A stretch of 64,000 nucleotides of DNA from Notospermus geniculatus (Eukaryota; Nemertea; Pilidiophora; Heteronemertea; Lineidae). The notes under the pieces were generated by a model. That model was given only the letters and a program-made list of their open reading frames with translations, did not search any database and was not told where the DNA came from. The translations under genes and the position numbers were made by a program. How positions within the stretch are numbered: the stretch's first letter is position 1; each line of letters starts with the position of its first letter. The stretch is taken from contig NMRB01001642.1 in assembly GCA_002633025.1 (NCBI GenBank), forward strand, positions 76,851 through 140,850. Direction: 5' to 3'. Positions 44,601-51,900 of the stretch are shown here, piece after piece.

Positions 44601-47563
44601 ACATACGAGCCTACGATGAGAGAAATGATTGTTTGTTAAGTTTTATTAAAGCTACACTGTGTTGAATACTAGCATACCGCCCGGTAAAGGGCGGTTTACA
44701 CTAGGTTGCACCAAGTTGCAAGTTGCAGCAACTTGCAACTTGTTGCAAACTACCTGGGACGGTTTACACATAGAAAAATCGATGCAACATCCAGCGTGAT
44801 CGAGTTGCAACAAGTTGCATGTCCGTTTACACATGCAACTTTTTGGTCTCATCAGGTTTATGCAGCACGTTGCATGAAGTTGCATATGAAAAGTTGCATG
44901 TGTAAACGGGCCTTAACTCAGCAGTGGCTTCTTACCATTCGGTGCATCAGGCAGGTCAAGCCGGTACCACTGAATTGTTCCTGTGTCTAATCCTCTGTAA
45001 CTTACGCCAGCGTAGGAGCCGTTGCTCTCCTCCATCACCGGGAAGATAACCGCTACATCAGCAGCACAGGGTGATCTCGCGATGACAGATGTCACGATGT
45101 ATTCTTTGGCTTCTGACGGGAGATCGGCGACGATTTTCCCAAGATTCCACTGGAGGATGGGCTCTGAGGAGATAACAAGTATGTTTCGAAAAAACATCAG
45201 GACTCCTGCATCTTTGTGAAAAATGAAATGACTTGCAAAAAGAAAAAAATTATGGTATTGCATTGTACTAGATATTCCCATCAGGGCCGAAGCCATGGCA
45301 TTATTGGCCCTGGTAAGTATGGAAGAGGCCATCTCAAGCTACTCATGTTCCTCACTTGGATGGGGTCTTTTACTTGCCCTTGCAAAGGTACAAGGCACCA
45401 CAGCTTACTGTCCCATGTGATGGACTGAAGAGCCAGGGATGATTAATCCCATATGGGCCGGGATTCGAATCCTGGTCCTGCCGCTTGTTAAGCAGGCATG
45501 ATAACTACTAGGCCAACAAGGCTCTTCATCAGCGCTCTGCATCTTTGTGGAAAATGAATGAGCAAGAAGCAAAAGTTACGTTTATAGGGGTATCATGGAA
45601 CATGAAACCCGGTCCTACTAAATAGAGTCAGCAACCTGAAACCTACCAATGCTGATATCAATGAGAGTCCCATAAGTTGTGAACAATTCGACCCCGGTAT
45701 CTAACTGAGCCACCAACGTCCACTGTTCCGTCGCGGTGGGAACTGAAAAGAAATCGACAACGATCATAACAAAGCAACAACTTCATGTGGTGAAAATCAG
45801 ATTAATACTTGCACAAGCATCAATCAGCTGTAACTCGAGGAGTCAGAAAAAAGGGGCGTGGCCTGTGACCCCAGCAGAGTATGCAGAGTGAAGGCCTGAT
45901 TTTCCTGGTCAAATTCAAGGAGGAAGTTCAACAAAATAGAGGGGCCGTATGCTCCCCTCTAAATCTGGCCCTGCCACAGTTAGGCTCACTGTCAGTGCCA
46001 GCAGCCAGTGAACCTCTGACCAACTATTCCGATGCATCAAGTCAGGAATTGGCGAAAGAATCTTGGATAAAAACAACTCACCTGTAGCAGGTCGGCTGAT
46101 TTCTTCCCGTTCAAGTTCAAATTTCCAGCCATCGCAGGCATCGTACTGAAAAAAAGTCAAGAGAAAGTTGTGCTTAGCCCCGAGGATATGAAAAGTAATT
46201 TCGAGCTGGCAGCGTGGTGTGTGAAAACACCAGTTTCTGCATCTGACATTAACTGACACAGTGGGTTCAACTTTAAACTCGGTGAGAAACGATTCATGTC
46301 TTGTTCTCGGGTGAAGTCTTTTCTTTTCTTAGCTGGTATAAGGCCTACCCATGATTCAGAAATGGTAGTAAACATAAATTTGTCTCCAAATCTTGCAAAT
46401 TTTCGACCCCAACCGTCCGGGGTCTTCCTCAGGCACTTTCTAGTTGAGATCACGATCTCAACTAGAAAGTGCCTAAGGAAGACCCTTGTTGGGGTCGAAA
46501 ATTTGCAAGATTTGGAGACAAATTTATGTTTACATCGTTTTTTGTACTCTATGTTGGATACTTATTTCATATTCTATGTTGGATACCGGTACACTGATTC
46601 AGAAATGGTTGACAGAATGATGGCTACAGTCTACACTCAGACTGAGTGCCTAGACTGTCGTCCAGGGTGACTGAAAAACACGCATGATAACCGCCAACTG
46701 CACAAACAGGAACCTGCATGGGTCGTGTCCATTAATACTCACCTCCATTCGCGCTGGGTAGAGTGTTTGAGACCATGTGCTGTTCCAGAGAGTTATACTT
46801 GGTCCATGGCCAAGTGAACAAAATTCACCAATCTGTTGTGATGTGTTTACCGGGCTGCCATGAACTTTATCGAAAATCTCAACGATGATTTCCTGAAAAG
46901 AATCAGCACACCTCCCAATTTTTATTTTTTATTTTATTTTTTACACCTCCCAATACAAGGACATCATCTGTCAGTTCAAAGGAGGCCTTAATTGAGAGGT
47001 TCCATGGTAATTCATACTCACTGTGTGTTCCCCAACAAGTGATAAATGGTTGCCCGCTCCTGATGCATCATTGCTAAGTAACCCCTCTTGTGTTATCTTG
47101 AAGTAATAGTTACGTCCTGTAAGCAAAACATAAGTAGCAATAGGGAGGTTGGCCTAGAGATCAGCCACTATCTAATCNNNNNNNNNNNNNNNNNNNNNNN
47201 NNNNNNNNNNNNNNNNNACACCTTGCCATGCTTGCCTACCCGTCCCTAGTGAAAAGCTTTGTAAAAATTGCTGCTTTCTGAAAAATGTGGGGGGACCAGG
47301 CCTACCCGCTCCCCACCTTGGCCTAGGCCATGTAGGCAGCCTAGGCCTAGGCCTATGTGCCAGCAGCAGTGCACAGCTGGTGCACTGGTGCAGTGCAGAT
47401 GCATGGTGTCGCGGTGACGGCGGTGGGCACCTTGGGCGGTGGGTGGGTGTGGTTCAGGTTGGGAAATGACATGAATGAACCCCTCACCTAATTCACTGGA
47501 CTTATCTGATGTCGCTGCGGCTTCAAAGCAAATAATGTACATCAATACAAGCGCGAGGAACAT
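33344..47563 (-). CDS. CATSPERB: CatSper channel auxiliary subunit beta, 25 exons
   Basis: CATSPERB is a single-pass subunit whose large extracellular domain caps the sperm flagellar Ca2+ channel CatSper. Exons: 47563-47488, 47116-47022, 46892-46743, 46145-46082, 45742-45647, 45163-44936, 44610-44402, 44025-43962, 43593-43415, 42840-42685, 42350-42203, 41816-41647, 41383-41247, 40265-40126, 39409-39341, 38471-38293, 37722-37584, 37432-37296, 37177-36980, 36555-36445, 36027-35917, 35585-35444, 35127-35030, 34613-34539, 34125-33344. All phases close, giving about 1316 residues. A signal peptide (MFLALVLMYIICFEAAATS) opens it. Family-typical stretches are EPILQWNLGK, ALTNQHLLILLDTGLYVS, YGNEVWCSVDGGNFFRQL, NYRPPSEFGAEIPTTDN, GNYKQCKGKIF, FSDCIQ and GLYHFRVHVLEGYSYCNL. 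A membrane span (MLILFTVAILFGGGLFG) precedes a cytoplasmic tail. Oddities are an Asp run in exon 7, a hexapeptide array in the tail, an N at 33537 that shifts the frame (probably an assembly slip), and a 40-bp gap in intron 1 that could hide an exon. Confidence 0.93.
33362..33930 (-). repeat. 18-bp coding minisatellite in the CATSPERB tail
   Basis: About 30 units of GCCCTCTGTCCCTGCGAT on plus, read on minus as the hexapeptide (G/E)TEG(F/I)A. Codon-frame preservation (units of 18 bp; variants also keep multiples of three except at the N at 33537) shows that it is translated. Beyond the N, the GTEGIA frame is again open and ends EEEGITEIEC then TGA at 33346-33344. The array is acidic and glycine-rich. 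The vertebrate tail is short and lacks it. Confidence 0.9.
34318..34475 (+). mobile_element. tRNA-like SINE, single copy type
   Basis: GGTGGTGGAGTGGTTGAGCA (A-box-like) and GTCATGGGGTTGATTCCCAG (B-box-like), with a 3' part ending AAGTGAAGTGCTTTGAGACT. It differs from families A and B. In a CATSPERB intron. Confidence 0.6.
35617..35668. repeat. (GT)n microsatellite
   Basis: About 25 GT dinucleotides with GC interruptions, 32 bp upstream of the acceptor end of CATSPERB exon 35585-35444. Confidence 0.95.
36068..36152. mobile_element. Hairpin MITE, TCCTCCCACAGCAG ends
   Basis: TCCTCCCACAGCAGGGGTTT and its inverse ...AAACCTCTGCTGTGGGAGGA surround ACCTCTTCGAGTGTATGAAG. A diverged relative lies at 34927-35028 and possible fragments at 13940-14005 and 34217-34290. 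Confidence 0.7.
36330..36442 (-). mobile_element. tRNA-like fragment
   Basis: On the minus strand, a B-box-like GGGTTCAATTCCTGG follows an arm near CGGGGT, and GTAGTGCCGAGTTGCAATGG is A-box-like. No clear family partner in the window. Confidence 0.4.
36650..36902 (-). mobile_element. SINE family A, full-length (CATSPERB intron)
   Basis: Head CGGGATTCGAACCCAGGACC and 3' end TTGGATTTTTCCATCGGGC as read on plus. It separates CATSPERB exons 37177-36980 and 36555-36445. Confidence 0.88.
37760..38038. mobile_element. piggyBac-like MITE (TTAA target)
   Basis: TTAA at 37756-37759 and 38039-38042 flank ends CCCAACAGAGCC and GGCTCTATTGGG. CCY termini and TTAA duplications are the piggyBac signature. 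The interior has GGCGGTTTATGGCGGTT repeats and no transposase. CATSPERB intron. Confidence 0.75.
38110..38250 (-). mobile_element. tRNA-like SINE, family B
   Basis: As read on plus, TACTGGGGATCGAACCCAGA (B box) and AATGTTTCCACTGCACCACT (A box), preceded by AACAGGAGAAAACCAGAATG. Confidence 0.65.
38548..38912. mobile_element. A/T-rich transposon with AGGCCACATAAAAAAAT ends
   Basis: Left ATTAGGCCACATAAAAAAAT with GTTAGTTTAGCATCA; right CTGATGCTAAACTAAAGATT, ending ATATGGCCT. Same family as 25885-26267 but without its internal foldback. Confidence 0.65.
38930..39096 (+). mobile_element. SINE family A, 3' part only
   Basis: Begins at GGGCTCTTCACGTCTGTCGC; the tRNA head is absent. It ends GGCTTCAGCCCTGACGGAAA. 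Confidence 0.85.
39118..39195 (-). mobile_element. tRNA-like SINE, family B, head only
   Basis: As read on plus, ACTGGGGATCGAACCCGGCA and CAATGTTTCCACTGCACCAC, directly behind the family A SINE tail. Confidence 0.6.
39493..39945. mobile_element. Element F copy 1, interrupted by a TTAA element
   Basis: Host repeat begins TTAAAGGGACCATATAGGCA and ends near TCAGTGTATAATGAGAGCAC. Its uninterrupted partner is 44192-44372. Confidence 0.75.
39604..39853. mobile_element. TTAA-flanked MITE nested in element F
   Basis: TTAA at 39600-39603 and 39854-39857. Terminal arms AGGAGCTGGACGTCCAAGTT and the inverse of CAACTTCGGCATCTAACTCC. In the partner element the same position reads GGCTCTAATAATGC without any insertion. 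Confidence 0.75.
40290..40568 (+). mobile_element. tRNA-derived SINE with a MIR/L2-like segment
   Basis: Head GCCACCGTGGTGTAGTGGTT (A box) and CCCGGGTACGAATCCCACTG (B box). This is followed by TTTGGGCAAGTCTCTTTGCC and CCACCCAGATGTACAAATGG, which parallel the GGGCAAGTCACTTAACCTCT...CATCTGTAAAATGGG block of mammalian MIR/L2. In a CATSPERB intron. Confidence 0.75.
40706..40838. repeat. Foldback carrying TTAGGG telomere-like motifs
   Basis: GTTGTAAATCCCAATTAAGG, then TTAGGGTTCTAACCTCACTT and AGGGTTAGGGTTAAGG, are mirrored by CCCTAACCCTAAGTGAGG, ACCCTAGCCCTAATGAGG and GGTTTACAAC around TTTTGATTCACC. Each arm holds several TTAGGG hexamers. Confidence 0.85.
40906..41213. mobile_element. Harbinger-like MITE (TAA target) 1
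   Basis: TAA at 40903-40905 and 41214-41216. Ends AGCTTGCAGCACACGTCACC and ...GGTGACGTGTGCTGCAGGCT. The centre holds TCAAACCGGTTTGAT, shared with the array at 43058-43318. Confidence 0.75.
41407..41583. mobile_element. Pogo/Tigger-like MITE (TA target)
   Basis: TA at 41405-41406 and 41584-41585. Ends CAGTGCACCCTTGCTCTTAC and the inverse of GTAATAGCAAGGGGAGACTG. The interior alternates cgaac/gttcg motifs. Overlaps no exon. Confidence 0.8.
41948..42165 (+). mobile_element. SINE family A, 3' part
   Basis: Begins GGCTATATGAGGTTAATTAT, after what may be a remnant head; it ends GGCCCTGATGGAAAAAATCT. Confidence 0.85.
42416..42597 (+). mobile_element. SINE family A, 3'-truncated
   Basis: GATGTCCGCTTGCAAGCAGC and the body are present; the 3' end breaks off in GAGATGGCCTCTTCTACACT. 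It contains small deletions (AGTAGACCCC). Confidence 0.8.
42855..42945. repeat. A/T-only low-complexity block
   Basis: Almost pure A/T (AAAAAATATATATATATTTT, then A-rich AAATAAAAAAATAAAAATAA), just upstream of CATSPERB exon 42840-42685, in its polypyrimidine neighbourhood. Confidence 0.95.
43058..43318. repeat. Tandem array of about 57-bp units centred on TCAAACCGGTTTGA
   Basis: Five to six units: GACAATACAAGACTTGCCAA, GAATCAAACCGGTTTGATCT, then TTGACAATAC. Each carries the 14-bp palindrome TCAAACCGGTTTGA. Units differ by a few bases (one has TTAAACCGATTTGA). In a CATSPERB intron. Confidence 0.9.
43800..43920 (-). mobile_element. tRNA-like SINE, family B
   Basis: As read on plus, ATACCAGGAATTGAACCTCA (B box), GATGTTTCCACTGTGCCACT (A box) and the tail block AGGAGGAAACCAGAGCCCCC. 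Confidence 0.65.
44192..44372. mobile_element. Element F copy 2, uninterrupted
   Basis: TTAAAGGGACCCTATAGGCA to CAACTGATCCGTGTAATAAG; internal GTGATGCAGTCACTTCATCA. Gives the empty-site reference for 39604-39853. Confidence 0.7.
44688..44913. mobile_element. Harbinger-like MITE (TAA target) 2
   Basis: TAA at 44685-44687 and 44914-44916. Ends AGGGCGGTTTACACTAGG and ...CATGTGTAAACGGGCCT. The interior is dense in TTGCAACTTGCAAC-type repeats. Confidence 0.8.
45268..45530 (-). mobile_element. SINE family A, full-length (CATSPERB intron)
   Basis: As read on plus, TCCCATCAGGGCCGAAGCCA at the 3' end and GGGATTCGAATCCTGGTCCT at the head. Confidence 0.88.
46368..46533. mobile_element. Near-perfect foldback, about 80-bp arms
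   Basis: Outer arms GTAAACATAAATTTGTCTCC with AAATCTTGCAAATTTTCGAC; inner arms CAGGCACTTTCTAGTTGAGA with an ACG loop. Half of a related element is at 21955-22010 (GAAGACCCCGGTTGGGGTTG). Confidence 0.85.
47178..47217. other. Assembly gap (40 N)
   Basis: Lies in CATSPERB intron 1. It truncates a MITE whose left end (ATAGGGAGGTTGG) is at 47145. An exon could be hidden, although exon 1 and exon 2 join in phase. Confidence 0.99.
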
Positions 47564-47877
47564 CTTGCATTTCTAATTCTATCTATTGGTGTAATTCATT
47601 TTCAAAGATTGATTTAGAACCATAATTGACAAAGCACATGGTGCAAACACGTTCAAATTTCCCGCTTTCAAACTTTTTTTTGAAATTGCATTCAGCCACG
47701 GTAGACAGGGAGCACTGGATCCGTCTCCCCCGCTTTGTCCATCCTCACGTCTCAGTCTGGTTCCGCTGTCCAACGACAGACGGCGCTGATGGTCTTTGCA
47801 AGTGGTGACTTTTTGTTGCAAAATCATGTCCATTGTTGCTGCATATCATGCACCCGAGTACAACATTCATTCATTTA

Positions 47878-48057
47878 TTCTGGGGGGGGGGGTATTACTT
47901 GCCCTTGCAAAGGCACAAGGCTCAAAGCATTCGATCCCATGCGACGGACTGAAGACCCAGGGATGATTAATCTCATGGCCCACAGGATTCGAACCAGGTC
48001 ATGCCGGTACCTGCCACTTGCCAAGCCAATGTGGTAACCAAAAGGCTACCAAGGCTC
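47878..48057 (-). mobile_element. SINE family A, 3'-truncated
   Basis: Starts in a G-run and TTACTTGCCCTTGCAAAGGC as read on plus; the head is at AGGATTCGAACCAGGTCATG. A second partial CCGGTACCTGCCACTTGCCA follows, so the head is slightly rearranged. Confidence 0.8.
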
Positions 48058-48249
48058 CAAAGGCACCAACATCTTTTTTGAAGAGGGTATTTGGCCTAAT
48101 GTGAGGGTCCGTGGGTTGGAACCTGGTAGGAAGTGATGTCTTTCACCTTAGAAACCCGTTTCTATTTCATGTTCTTAATATAGAAGTGGCAACAGTCAAA
48201 GTGAGATCAAGAGCAAACCAGAAAGGCATGTTGAAAAAGCAATAATGAC

Positions 48250-48255
48250 TTTATT
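48250..48255 (-). other. Polyadenylation signal, NUP214
   Basis: Minus-strand AATAAA about 745 bp past the NUP214 stop, the first canonical one seen. Confidence 0.5.
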
Positions 48256-48519
48256 CTTGATTTGTGATACATGACAAGATGAGTTACATCTATTTTTAAG
48301 TTCAAAATGAAACATCACTGGTATGGTGACTGGAAATATCTGACCCGTCACCACAAAATGAGTCACTCTGAGGTTGGCAAGGTGAAATCAAATATTTGTC
48401 ATTTCAGAAGACCTTGGCCTGTTGTCAGACTTTATGAAACCTGAGTGATTCTGTTTCTTCCTTTTTATCCTGCTGGTTATCTTGGTTCACTCTGGTTCAT
48501 ATTCTGAGCAACTTCCTAA

Positions 48520-48817
48520 AGCCTAGCGCACATCGACCTTGCGACTAGAAGCAACTGAACGCAACAGTCGCTGTCGATGTGAGCGGACCGCGCACATCAA
48601 CTACGACTGGTCATTGCGGCAACGGTCGGCAACGAGTAGAACATGAGCAATTGGCTGGAACTAGTGGCAACGGTCAGCAGTAGCGTTGCCGGGGCGCGCA
48701 CATCGGCCTGTTTGAAGATCTGATCAGTTGCTGCTGTTTCCAGCCAGTCGCCCACCATTGCCGGAAATGCCATTGCTGGTAGTTGCTTCCAGTCGCAAGG
48801 TCGATGTGCACTAGGCT
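48520..48817. mobile_element. Harbinger-like MITE (TAA target) 3
   Basis: TAA at 48517-48519 and 48818-48820. Ends AGCCTAGCGCACATCGACCT and ...GGTCGATGTGCACTAGGCT. Internal GCAACGGTCGGCAACG repeats. Confidence 0.8.
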
Positions 48818-48994
48818 TAAGACTCATTTCTTGGTGATGGGTCACATATTACACTTCTTCACTGGGGTATCGGTATCCAAGATTTTGAACGTTCGGGTGG
48901 TATCTGAATTACTAGGAGAATACAGAGTACAACATCTCACTCATTATAATTATTTTTATGTGCACTAATCCAGGGCACATTTCACGACCTTCAT

Positions 48995-51900
48995 TTAGGA
49001 TCTGTAAGACGTAAATGAAGACGACTTCGGAGTCGCTGGAGATCCAAATCCACTGCCTCCGTTACCGGTTCCACCAAACCCTCCTCCGCCTCCTCCGAAT
49101 GCAGGACTTCCAAACCCACTCGGACTTCCAAATCCACCAGGGCTTCCAAATCCACTTGGGCTTTGCTGCGGCAGTGAACCGAATGACGGCGTTGCTGGCT
49201 GGTTGGTGGCCACGCTCCCGAATGTTGGGCTGCTCTGATTGGCCAAGCTGGCAAATCCACCGGAGGCTGCAGGTGATGATGCTCCAAACACTTTTGTCGT
49301 CTGTACGCTTCCCATAGAGGGCGCCTGGCTGCCAAACATCGGTTGGTTACCGAATCCACTTGTACCACCAAATGAGGGAGCACCACCAAATGCTGAACCA
49401 CCAAAAGATGGCGCCGCACCAAAGCCACCTAAATGGAAAAAGAATACTTGTACTTCAGAAGTAATTACCGTTTCATGACATTGATACCTCAATCAGTACC
49501 ATGGTTCCAGAATTGCTAGTACCTTAGTACCTGCATTAGGTCCTAGCTGAAGCCATAGCACTATTGCCCCTGATATGTACGGAAGAGGCCATCTTAAGCT
49601 ACTCATGTTCCTCACTTGGATGGGGTCTTTTACTTGCCCTTGCAAAGGTACAAGGTACAAGTCACCAGGGCTTACTGTCCCATGTGACGGACACAAAGAG
49701 CCAGGGATGATTAATCCCATATGGCCCGGGATTCGAACCCAGGACCTGCTGCTTGCTAAGCGGACGTGATAACCACAAGGCTGTCAAGGCGCCCCCTGCA
49801 ATATCAGGAGCAAGATATTACTCCATGTTCATTATCAAAAGAAACCTAGTGGAATTGACATACCGGTAGTCGATCCAAAAGCTGAAGTTCCTGCAGTGTT
49901 ACTGAATGGTCCACCAGTAGGCCTTGCTGGTTCACTAGAGCCAAATGATGTTGCACCAGTGCTCCCAAAGAGATTACCTAAAGAACAAGAGGGGAGTAGT
50001 AAGAAAGGAAGAGGCAGTGATAACCACTAAACTACATGTATCAAGGCTCCTCGTGATTATCTGAGACCAAATTAGAAATTTGACAACCATAACACACTAA
50101 CCAGTCGTTGCAGACTGTCCAAATGACGTTGTACTGCCAAAGACATTCTTGTTCACATTTTCGGGATTAGGTTTGCCTCCGAGACCAAACGAATCCGATG
50201 CGCCTCCAAACATTGACATCGAACCACTGTTACTGGTGGACGTCTGACCGAATACAGATACTGACTGTCCGAAGGCTGGCTGTGATTGTCCAAAGGTTGA
50301 CCTGAAAAATCAGGAGAATTGATTACGACTGCTGAAGCCATAGCATTATTGGCCCTGATGAGTATGGAATAGAGGTCACCTAAAATACTCATGTTCCTCA
50401 CTTGGATGGGGGCTTTTACTTGCCCTTGCAAAAGCACAAGGTACAAGGCACCACGGCTTACTGTCCCAAGCGACAGACTGAAGAGCCAGGAATGAGTAAT
50501 CCCACATGGCCCGGGATTCGAACCCGGGACCTGCCGCTGCTAATAGGACGTGATAACCACTAGGCTATCAAGGTTCCTACACAGTATACATCAGGCCTCG
50601 TCTCTAGAGGTATGACCTACAGTATTCCATTCAAAAGAGTGGCAATCTTTGCCAAAAAAAACAAAATTAGAGAGGAATTCTTAACCTCCTTGTTCTTGTA
50701 CTTACCCAGCAGATGATTGGTTTGAAGTAGCAGCTGCCTGGCCGAATGCTGGGCTCCCAAATCCAGTTGATCCAAACCCTCCAGTAGACATCTGCCCGAA
50801 CATTGATCCTGAACTTCCAAACGTACTGCTAGCAGTGCTCGTCGCACCTGAAGTGGCGCCGAATCCTGAAACTGCACTCGAGCCAAAAACAGAAGCTGTC
50901 GAAGGGGTCGCACCTGACGTCGCTGGCTTTCCAAATACACTTGCAGTCGAGGCAGACGCACCAAACGCACTGGATGAAGATGGAGGTTGACCGAAAAGAC
51001 TAGCAGTCGATGTCTTCCCAAAAGCAGTCCCGCCAAAAACTGTCGCCGCCTGATCTGACTTTGAGCCAAAAAGTGACGCTTTTGTGTCCTCTGATGGTTT
51101 TGTTGTAACCGTTACAGCTGGTTGTCCAAATAATGTCGTAGTTTCCCCAGATGATGTCGTGGACGTGGATGCCGCAGTAGTTGCACTGGATAAGCTAAAA
51201 AGGCCTGTTGATGCACCTGATGTTGGTTGGCTGAATAGGCCTGATCCAGATCCAAAGGTCAGTGTGCTGGTTCCTCCGAACAAACCAGTGCTGGCAGATG
51301 TTTCAGTGGTGGATGTCACGGCGGTGGCGGTCAAGTTTTGAGCCAGAGATGATGCGGTCGCTGAGACTTGACCCGACGGCTCGCTAACACTGCTCAGTTC
51401 TGTTGTTGCACTCACAGGTGGCACAGGAGTTGACCGTGTGGCGTCGGCGGGGACATCAGAACTTGAAGGAACTGACATGTCAGGCGTCGCAGAGGGCGGT
51501 GTTGGTATTTTCAAGATAGTCACACCTCCTGGTGTCCCTTCTGAAATGCTAGCAGTCTGCCCAGTTGTCGCTGGTTGGCCAAAAGTCAGACTACCAGTAC
51601 CACCACCAGTCGAGGACGATGTTGGCTGCAGGAAGGAGAAGCCAGATACTTTGCCAAAAATAGGCTGAGTTGGTGGTTCAGTACCGGTACTAGACGATGT
51701 GACCAGGGCAGTGGAGCTTGGGGTAGCATCGGCAGTTGGCTTTTCTTGTTCAGTAGTGGGCGAGGCTACTGATGCAGCAGGCTTACCACCAGTAGTTGTT
51801 GGCTGCACGAAGGAGAAACCAGATCCTTTCCCAAAAACAGACTGCGTTGATGTCTCGGTAGACGGTGTGGTGATGGGGGTGGAACCTGGGGTGGCATCAG

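Larger units (their letters stand above)
47564..48994. other. Spacer between CATSPERB start and NUP214 stop
   Basis: Holds the CATSPERB promoter region, a SINE (47878-48057), a minus-strand AATAAA (48250-48255, likely NUP214 end) and a MITE (48520-48817) inside the presumed NUP214 3' UTR. No further exon seen. Confidence 0.5.

Noticed and set aside
47246-47563. CATSPERB first exon extending to 47246
   Set aside because: The donor GTGAGG after 47488 fits the phase of the next exon; the read-through part is GC-rich low-complexity text.
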